Origin: Neolewinella litorea
GTDB taxonomy: Bacteria; Bacteroidota; Bacteroidia; Chitinophagales; Saprospiraceae
NCBI RefSeq assembly: GCF_004803465.1
Contig: NZ_SRSF01000002.1
Span: forward strand, 248,001-312,000
Direction of reading: 5' to 3'
DNA: 64,000 bases
Part shown: piece by piece, positions 58,542 to 64,000 of the stretch
Numbering within the stretch: the stretch's first letter is position 1
How the letters are laid out: each line of letters opens with the position of its first letter
Translations under genes and position numbers: made by a program
Notes under the pieces: model-generated
Seen by the model: the letters and a program-made list of their open reading frames with translations, nothing else
Database searches by the model: none
What the model was told of the DNA's origin: nothing

Positions 58542-60695
58542 ATGGCACTGATTGGTAAGATTCGAAACAATCCCATCCTGGTACTCCTCTTTATCGGGGG
58601 AGGCATCCTTCTGTTCGTGTTATCCGACATCATGAACAGCGGCAGCAGCGGCCCTATCGGGCCGGCGGAAGCCATGATGGCCCGCGTGGGTGAGATCGAG
58701 ATCGAACGCAATGATTTTGAGCGTACCCTTTCCGTAGCCGGAAGCTCCGCCGACGCCTACCAGAGCCGCGACAACCTCTGGCGCTACTACCTCACCGAAA
58801 GCCTGATCCGCAATGAAACGGAACTCCTTGGCCTGGAAGTGAGCCGCCCGGAACTGGAAGAACTCACCTACGGGCCGCGTTACAGCCCGGTGATTCGTCA
58901 ATCCTACGGTGACCCGCAGACCGGCCAGGTCAACGCCCAACTGCTCAACAGCGTGCGTACCCGGATCCAGGAAAACAGCATCACGGAGGCCATCGAGGCC
59001 GGTGAACTGCCCCCGAACTTCGTCGACATCTGGAAGTACCAGAACCGCCAGGTGAGCACCCAGCGACTGCAGGAAAAACTCAGCGCCCTGGTATCAAAGG
59101 CCATGTACGCCCCCAGCTGGCTGGCCCAGGACTACGCCGATGAAATGACCGGCAATCGCCGCGTGGCTTTGCTGCGCGTACCCTTTGACGAACTGGACAA
59201 CGACGAAGTAGAAGTCACCGACGCCGACGTGCAGCGCTACATCGACGAGAACCAGAGCCTGTTCACCAATCTGGAAGAAACCCGTCAGCTGGCCTACGTC
59301 AGTTTCGACGTTGAAGCTACCCCCAGCGATTCCGCCGCCGTACGCTCCCTGCTGCAGGAAGTTGCCGAGGACTGGCGCAATACCTCCACGCGGGACGACA
59401 GTCTTTTCGCCCTGACGGCCAACGGCTCCTTTACCGGAACCTACCTGACGGAAGACGAACTGGCCCCCTCCGTAGCCGACGTGGTCATGAACGAAATGGA
59501 GATCGGCGAGGTGTACGGCCCCTTCACCGAGGGTTCCATTATGGCACTGGTTAAACTGATCGACCGCCGCGAGATGGCCGACAGCGTGACGATTCGCCGG
59601 ATTGTTCGCAATGCCACTATTCCTGCTCAATTTACGGAAGCCAACCGGCTGCTGGACAGTCTGCAAACCGTACTGGCCGCCGAGCCCGGCAAGTTTTCCG
59701 CCCTCGCCAGCGAATTCAACCGTGATCCCCGCAGCATCGCTACGGACGGCGTGTTGGAAAACGTTACCCCAGGCCAACTCGAGCCCCCCGTCAATCGTCT
59801 TGCCTTCGTAAGCGGGCAGACGGGCCGCTTCTACAAGGTACGGACACAGGCCGGCGTACAACTTGTCGAGATCGTACGCCGCAGCAAGACCACCTCCACC
59901 CGCGCCAAAGTGGGCTACGCTACCGAATCGATGATACCGAGCAAGGATACCGAGGACGCTGCCCGGGCCCGCGCCGAGGAATTCCTCTCCGGCAAATCCA
60001 ACCTGGAGGAACTCAAGGCCGCTGCCCAGCAGGAAGGCTACACCTTAGGAACCACTGCCCCCCTGGGCATTGGCACCTACAATATTCCCGCACTCGGATC
60101 CGGACAGGACGTTCGCGAAATGATCTGCTGGGCCTTCGGAGCGGATCAGGGTGACGTGAGTGGGTTCGTGTACACCTTTACCGACCCGAACTTCTTCTAC
60201 GAGAACAAGTACGTGGTCGTCGGCTTGGATAACATTCTCCCGCAAGGCGTCCCCCCCGTCGCCGCCGTGCGGGAATCGGTCACCCCCGCCGTCCTCAATG
60301 AGCTGAAAGGTGAAAAACTGGCCACTGCCCTTCAGGGTATGGACCTTGCCGCCGCGGCCAGTCAGTACGCCGTCAACATCGACACCCTGAACGCGGTGAA
60401 CTTCACCCAGACGGCCCTCGGCCAGGGCATCGGTACCGAACCCAAGGTCATTGCCGCCGCCAGCAAGCTGGCTACCGGCACCGTGAGTGCGCCCATCGTG
60501 GGCCGCAACGGCGTTTACCTGGTGCAGCCGCTTTCCGATGCCCCCACCGGTGCCAGCGGCAGTCTGCCCACGGCCCGTCAGGTCATCAATACCAACAGCC
60601 GGAACCGCGTGCCCCAGCAGCTCCTTACCGCCCTCCGCAACGAGATCGAGGTGGAGGACCAGCGTATGAGCACGGAGTGCAGCGGACTGCGTTAA
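58542..60695 (+). CDS. PpiD/SurA-like peptidyl-prolyl isomerase, membrane anchored
   Basis: Periplasmic folding factor of 717 residues. A single N-terminal helix (about 10-30; NPILVLLFIGGGILLFVLSDIM) anchors it in the inner membrane. The SurA N-terminal-like chaperone region follows (ARVGEIEIERNDFERTL). The central part contains parvulin-like segments, for example FSALASEFNRDPRSIATDGVLENVTPGQLEPPVNRLAF and GRFYKVRTQAGVQLVEIV, and another repeat follows. This is the layout of Bacteroidota PpiD proteins. It probably helps outer-membrane and secreted proteins fold. Confidence 0.9.
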   Translation: MALIGKIRNNPILVLLFIGGGILLFVLSDIMNSGSSGPIGPAEAMMARVGEIEIERNDFERTLSVAGSSADAYQSRDNLWRYYLTESLIRNETELLGLEVSRPELEELTYGPRYSPVIRQSYGDPQTGQVNAQLLNSVRTRIQENSITEAIEAGELPPNFVDIWKYQNRQVSTQRLQEKLSALVSKAMYAPSWLAQDYADEMTGNRRVALLRVPFDELDNDEVEVTDADVQRYIDENQSLFTNLEETRQLAYVSFDVEATPSDSAAVRSLLQEVAEDWRNTSTRDDSLFALTANGSFTGTYLTEDELAPSVADVVMNEMEIGEVYGPFTEGSIMALVKLIDRREMADSVTIRRIVRNATIPAQFTEANRLLDSLQTVLAAEPGKFSALASEFNRDPRSIATDGVLENVTPGQLEPPVNRLAFVSGQTGRFYKVRTQAGVQLVEIVRRSKTTSTRAKVGYATESMIPSKDTEDAARARAEEFLSGKSNLEELKAAAQQEGYTLGTTAPLGIGTYNIPALGSGQDVREMICWAFGADQGDVSGFVYTFTDPNFFYENKYVVVGLDNILPQGVPPVAAVRESVTPAVLNELKGEKLATALQGMDLAAAASQYAVNIDTLNAVNFTQTALGQGIGTEPKVIAAASKLATGTVSAPIVGRNGVYLVQPLSDAPTGASGSLPTARQVINTNSRNRVPQQLLTALRNEIEVEDQRMSTECSGLR

Positions 60696-60721
60696 TTCAC
60701 CCCTGCCGCCGGTATAATTTC

Positions 60722-60729
60722 TAGCTTTG
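60722..60729 (+). promoter_or_regulatory. -7 promoter element of the small membrane protein-lptC unit
   Basis: TAGCTTTG, full consensus, 20 bases before the ATG at 60750. Confidence 0.5.
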
Positions 60730-60749
60730 GCGGTACAAAATGAAAAGAC

Positions 60750-60926
60750 ATGTCTGAAATCAAGCATGCGGGTATCAAGGGCTACATCCTGCTCGGCGGC
60801 TTTATTGCCTTTCTGTTGTTCGTGATCCTGGTGGTTTACCTCTACAAGGCCAACCAGGCGTTCGTGCCCGAGCAGCCCGACCTGTACGGTCAGCTGCAGG
60901 CCGCGTTCACCTCGTGGTGGGCCTGA
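60750..60926 (+). CDS. Small single-span membrane protein (58 residues), overlapping lptC
   Basis: ATG 60750 to TGA 60926 encodes 58 residues. A charged start (MSEIKHAGIKG) leads into one membrane helix (about 12-32; YILLGGFIAFLLFVILVVYLY), then a short tail with FVPEQPDLYGQLQAAF. It has its own promoter element, and its last 13 bases overlap the GTG start of lptC, a sign of translational coupling. I do not recognise the family. Position suggests a role in lipopolysaccharide export or envelope assembly, but this is inference. Confidence 0.65.
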   Translation: MSEIKHAGIKGYILLGGFIAFLLFVILVVYLYKANQAFVPEQPDLYGQLQAAFTSWWA

Positions 60927-61459
60927 TCAGGTTATTGGTACTCTGCCTGCTGATTGCGGGCTGCGTGAACGACCCCGCCGAAGTGGCCCGGTTGGAGGAG
61001 ACCCTGGACGATCAGGTTGAACTAGCCGAAGGCGTCCAGATTCTGTACAGTGATTCCGCCCGGGTACGCCTCATCCTGGAGGCCCCGACGATGTACAACT
61101 ACCTGACTCCCTCCGACCCCCGGCAGGAGTTTCCTGATGGCGTGACCGCCTATTTTCTTGACGAGAATCAGGACACCAGCAGTACGCTGGTAGCGCAGCA
61201 CGGGGTGTACCGGCGGCGGAATAACCTGATCACCGTCCGCGACAGCGTGGTTTGGCAATCGGTAGACCAGCAACGACTGGAAACGGAGGAACTTAACTGG
61301 GACGAACAGCGCGAACTTATCTACACCAACAAATTCGTCGTCCTTACGCAGCCCGACTACATCATCACGGGATACGGCCTGGAAAGTGACCCCGGTTTCG
61401 CCAATGCCAGGGTACTGCAGGTTGACGGGCGCATACCTGTAAGCCGGCCGGCAAACTGA
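60914..61459 (+). CDS. lptC: LptC-like LPS export lipoprotein
   Basis: Periplasmic bridge component of lipopolysaccharide export. It has 181 residues with a GTG start at 60914 (GTG 60917 is also possible). Signal MVGLIRLLVLCLLIAGC gives a lipobox with Cys17, as in many Bacteroidota LptC proteins. The LptC fold shows VQILYSDSARVRLILEAPTM near the start, then LVAQHGVYRRRNNLITVRDSVV, beta-strand repeats of the OstA type, and IYTNKFVVLTQPDYIITGYGLESDPGF near the end. It follows the small membrane protein gene with overlap and precedes a LytTR regulator. Confidence 0.85.
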   Translation: MVGLIRLLVLCLLIAGCVNDPAEVARLEETLDDQVELAEGVQILYSDSARVRLILEAPTMYNYLTPSDPRQEFPDGVTAYFLDENQDTSSTLVAQHGVYRRRNNLITVRDSVVWQSVDQQRLETEELNWDEQRELIYTNKFVVLTQPDYIITGYGLESDPGFANARVLQVDGRIPVSRPAN

Positions 61460-61468
61460 GATTTTCCG

Positions 61469-61476
61469 TAGATTTG
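61469..61476 (+). promoter_or_regulatory. -7 promoter element of the LytTR regulator gene
   Basis: TAGATTTG, full consensus, 19 bases before the ATG at 61496. Confidence 0.5.
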
Positions 61477-61495
61477 GAGGTATTACCACTCCTGC

Positions 61496-62257
61496 ATGCT
61501 ACTTAACGCCGTAATCATTGAAGACGAACGTAAGGGACTCGTCAACCTCAAGCAAATGCTCAACCTCCACTGCCCTGACGTGGAGGTCATTGGCGACGCC
61601 GACGGCGTGAATACGGGCTGCGCTCTCTTCCAGCGCCCGGACATCAAGCCCGACGTGGCCTTTCTCGACATCAACCTCGGCGACGGGAAGGTCTTTCAGA
61701 TGATCGAGCGGATCCAGCCCATCGATTTTGACATCATCTTCGTAACGGCCTACGATCATTTCGCGATGAAGGCCTGCGAGTATTCCAGTATTGGTTACAT
61801 CCTCAAACCTATTGACCCCGACCGCCTCATCGAGGCCGTCTCGCGGGTGCGACCCCGGCAACTGGCCCGGACGGACGAGCGGCTGGAGGTGCTGCGCCAG
61901 TACCAGAACCAGCCCAATTCCTTCGAAAAGATGAGCATCGGGGGCGTCGACGGGATCCACTTCGTCAAGATCCGCGACATCATTCGCTTCGAGGCGGAGG
62001 ACAACTACACCCACATCTTCCTGAAAAACGGGCAGCGCATCACGGCTTCCAAGACCATCAAGCTGTACGAGGATATGCTGGCTCCCTTCAACTTCTACCG
62101 CGTCCACAAGCGGCACGTCATCAATATGAACTACATGAAGAAATTCGTGAAAGGAGAGGGCGGTTACCTGGTCATGGACGACGATATGCGTATCGAGGTA
62201 AGTCGCCGGCGGCGGGCGGCTTTTATGACGCAACTGCGAATGCTGCAAGAATTATAG
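61496..62257 (+). CDS. LytTR-family response regulator
   Basis: DNA-binding response regulator of 253 residues. The receiver domain (1-120) has the acidic pair IIEDER (9-12), phosphoacceptor Asp58 in VAFLDINL, conserved Thr in FVTAYD and Lys in YILKPID. The C-terminal LytTR domain (about 145-250) shows IRFEAEDNYTHIFLKNG, KLYEDMLAPFNFYRVHKRHVINMNYM and RIEVSRRRR. This layout is the usual partner of His_kinase-type sensors with an NPHFLYN motif, and such a kinase gene begins 300 bases downstream. The short peptide gene lies between them. Confidence 0.95.
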   Translation: MLLNAVIIEDERKGLVNLKQMLNLHCPDVEVIGDADGVNTGCALFQRPDIKPDVAFLDINLGDGKVFQMIERIQPIDFDIIFVTAYDHFAMKACEYSSIGYILKPIDPDRLIEAVSRVRPRQLARTDERLEVLRQYQNQPNSFEKMSIGGVDGIHFVKIRDIIRFEAEDNYTHIFLKNGQRITASKTIKLYEDMLAPFNFYRVHKRHVINMNYMKKFVKGEGGYLVMDDDMRIEVSRRRRAAFMTQLRMLQEL

Positions 62258-62276
62258 TTAACTTACACATATTGTA

Positions 62277-62284
62277 TACATTTG
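62277..62284 (+). promoter_or_regulatory. -7 promoter element of the peptide gene
   Basis: TACATTTG, full consensus, 90 bases before the ATG at 62375. The peptide and the kinase gene may be transcribed from here, separately from the regulator. Confidence 0.45.
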
Positions 62285-62374
62285 GAGCGTTCACTCCATA
62301 GGCCCACTTAAGCGGTTGTTCCGTCACGCGGATCGCCGCCCGTACATTAACCACGCACAAAGACACTCTTCCCC

Positions 62375-62524
62375 ATGGCGCAAAACGGGAAAAAAACAAT
62401 TGAGGAACTACGCAACGACCAGCAGGTGAAGGTGCTGGACCGCAACGCGATGGACCAGGTAACCGGCGGCAAGCGTCGCGGGCACTGGTTTCGGCGGGTT
62501 TGCGGCGGCATCATGCCCCAGTAA
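62375..62524 (+). CDS. Candidate double-glycine leader peptide (49 residues)
   Basis: ATG 62375 to TAA 62524. The leader (1-32) is hydrophilic, with EELRNDQQ, then a VLDRNAMDQVTGG stretch with Gly31-Gly32. This resembles the LxxxELxxVxGG end of bacteriocin and pheromone leaders cut by C39-peptidase ABC transporters. The core would be KRRGHWFRRVCGGIMPQ, 17 residues, strongly basic with one Cys. It has its own promoter and sits between a LytTR regulator and a TPR histidine kinase gene. No C39 transporter or modification enzyme is visible in the window. It is short, so a chance frame cannot be excluded. Confidence 0.6.
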   Translation: MAQNGKKTIEELRNDQQVKVLDRNAMDQVTGGKRRGHWFRRVCGGIMPQ

Positions 62525-62556
62525 GTCCAGTTCCCCCTACCGCAGTCAATCCTTCC

Positions 62557-64000
62557 ATGCCAAATCCGCAGGGCAATGTCCCGGAGCGGGACGAGGATCT
62601 CGAGCAGATTGAAGTCGTACGTGATCTGCTCACCGACTATGTCTATACCAAACCAAGGCTGGCCCGTGAACTACTAGAGCGGCAGCGCCGGCTGCTCGAC
62701 CTGCACGCACCCGACCTCGCCCGGCTGGAGCACCGCACCGGCCACGATTACCGCCTTGCCTACCACCTTCACCTCGCCAACCTCGAAAGCCAGGAATACC
62801 GGCACGAGGCGGCGGTTGCCCCCTTCCGCGCCGCCCTGGAGATCGCCGAACAGCGGGGCGACATCGCCGATCGCCTGGAAGTCTACCTGTCCTACACCGG
62901 CCACCTCAGCAACCTCGGCGAGATCGAAGCCGCCGGCGATTACCTGGAGCGCTGTCAGCGGTTACTCGAATCCTACCCCAGCGACCGCTTGAGCGCCCAC
63001 GCCGCCTGCCGCCACGGCTATCTCTACTTGCTTTTCTTCAGCTATCCGAAGGCCACGATGAAGTTCCTGGAAGCGGAAACCCTGCTGGAGGGCGGCACTT
63101 TCGAACTCACGCCCCAGGATCACTATTTCTACTCCCTGACGCAGTCGGGCATGGGCTCAATCTACCAGAACAGTGGAGAGAGCGAACTGGCGGTAGCGGC
63201 CTTCGTGAAGGCCATCCAACGCTGTGAGACCATCGGACTGCGCGCGCGCTTGCCCTGGCACCAGCTCAATCTTGGTAAGGAACTCATCAGCGGGGGCGAA
63301 TACCAGGAAGCTCTCTCCTACTTCCAGGCCGTTGTCGACAGTGCAGCCAACGGCTCCTCCCGCGCGCTGGCGGCCGCCTACGCCAATATGGGCTTCTGCT
63401 ACCACCACCTGGAGCAGCCCGAGCGAGCGAGCGGATACCTGGACCGCGCCGAGGAACTATACCGTAGCGAAGCGGAACCCGACCGGGTGGAACTGGCCAG
63501 CATCGGGTTTATGCGGGCTACCCTGCTGATGGATGCCGCGCGCTGGGAGAAGGCCATCGCTCAGCTGAACCAATCGCTGCCCGTGGCCCAAGTGGATGAG
63601 GAAACCAGCGACCCCCGCCTGCTCAGCATGGTGGCCGATGCCTACCTGTACCTTTCCGTTGCGTACTCCACCACCGGGGATTATGAGGCCGCCTACCACC
63701 ATCATTGCACCTACGACCATTACAACTTGCGCTTCCACAAGCAGATCGACATCCTGCGCCAACAGCAGTTTGCCGCGCAGTTCCGGGCCGAGGAGCGCGA
63801 ACAGGAAAACCGGCAACTGAAGTTGCGGGCCAGCCAGCTCAAGCTTAAGGCCCTGCGGGCGCAGATGAACCCCCACTTCCTCTACAATGCGCTTAACAGC
63901 ATCCAGTCGTTCATCTCAACCAACAACGCCGCGACGGCCAGCAAGCACCTGGCGAAGTTTGCCATGCTGATGCGCCAGAGCCTGGAATACGCCAACCGGG
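62557..64000 (+). CDS. TPR-containing sensor histidine kinase (partial, continues past window)
   Basis: ATG 62557, 33 bases after the peptide gene; 481 codons are visible and the frame is open at the window end. No signal or membrane helix is seen, so it should be cytoplasmic. Residues about 30-400 are helical tetratricopeptide-like repeats (for example AYANMGFCYHHLEQPERASGYLDRAEELY and VADAYLYLSVAYSTTGDYEAAYHHH). A coiled coil (about 400-433) leads to the His_kinase motif ALRAQMNPHFLYNALNSIQSF with His440. The ATPase domain lies beyond the edge. It is the probable partner of the LytTR regulator. Confidence 0.9.
   Translation, partial: MPNPQGNVPERDEDLEQIEVVRDLLTDYVYTKPRLARELLERQRRLLDLHAPDLARLEHRTGHDYRLAYHLHLANLESQEYRHEAAVAPFRAALEIAEQRGDIADRLEVYLSYTGHLSNLGEIEAAGDYLERCQRLLESYPSDRLSAHAACRHGYLYLLFFSYPKATMKFLEAETLLEGGTFELTPQDHYFYSLTQSGMGSIYQNSGESELAVAAFVKAIQRCETIGLRARLPWHQLNLGKELISGGEYQEALSYFQAVVDSAANGSSRALAAAYANMGFCYHHLEQPERASGYLDRAEELYRSEAEPDRVELASIGFMRATLLMDAARWEKAIAQLNQSLPVAQVDEETSDPRLLSMVADAYLYLSVAYSTTGDYEAAYHHHCTYDHYNLRFHKQIDILRQQQFAAQFRAEEREQENRQLKLRASQLKLKALRAQMNPHFLYNALNSIQSFISTNNAATASKHLAKFAMLMRQSLEYANR

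Noticed and set aside
62330-62345. CCCGTACAT as a third instance of a CCCGTATAT motif seen near 37860 and 53985
   Set aside because: Similarity is short and the downstream bases do not fit a -7 element in all cases; probably chance.
1-64000. CRISPR arrays, rRNA, tRNA, insertion sequences or phage genes
   Set aside because: Looked for and not seen; the only repeats are the two intergenic clusters, the internal protein repeats and the paralog arrays.

Overview
The window reads as a chromosomal segment of a GC-rich (roughly 60% by eye) member of the Bacteroidota, most like the Saprospiria/Lewinella group. The evidence is many secreted proteins ending in type IX secretion (T9SS) type A sorting domains, a PorV-type T9SS outer-membrane protein, a TonB-dependent receptor, few Shine-Dalgarno sequences, and repeated TAnnTTTG -7 promoter elements. 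The genus is an inference. I saw no rRNA, tRNA, CRISPR array, transposase or prophage.

Layout. 1-6 kb: the tail of a T9SS protein, then leftward etfBA, a PAP2 phosphatase, an acyltransferase and metG. 6.3-11.4 kb: four tandem paralogous secreted T9SS proteins, each with its own intrinsic terminator. 11.7-16.5 kb: an M23 peptidase, a kduI-kduD-Nudix regulator operon for uronate catabolism, and a tandem lipoprotein pair, one copy broken by a stop. 16.5-29.6 kb: an ExeM-type secreted nuclease with a decayed fragment behind it, an HtrA protease, a TonB-dependent receptor under a TPP riboswitch (probable thiamine uptake), a GH20 hexosaminidase lipoprotein, a secreted alpha/beta hydrolase, a Gfo/Idh/MocA oxidoreductase, a flippase-like membrane protein, an S2P-type protease and an OmpH/Skp protein. 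29.8-42.2 kb: housekeeping genes (glucosaminidase, mnmE, a histidine kinase, rnc, fabF, acpP, porV, DUF1015, a LolC/E-like permease, tyrS).

42.4-57.1 kb holds three very large secreted proteins (921, 2789 and 990 residues) sharing PKD domains and nine copies of a CBM6/35-like module, each bracketed by an EAEC cysteine and a TNC-type cysteine. All three end in T9SS sorting domains. 57.2-61.5 kb: gmhA, maf, a PpiD/SurA-like foldase, a 58-residue membrane protein and lptC, an envelope-biogenesis set.

The right end (61.5-64 kb) is the most novel-looking locus: a LytTR response regulator, a 49-codon gene whose product looks like a double-glycine leader peptide with a 17-residue basic, Cys-containing core, and a TPR-containing soluble histidine kinase cut by the window edge. 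I read it as a candidate peptide-signalling system, which is inference.

Functionally the window combines T9SS machinery with many predicted T9SS cargo proteins, and envelope maintenance with polysaccharide and nutrient acquisition.
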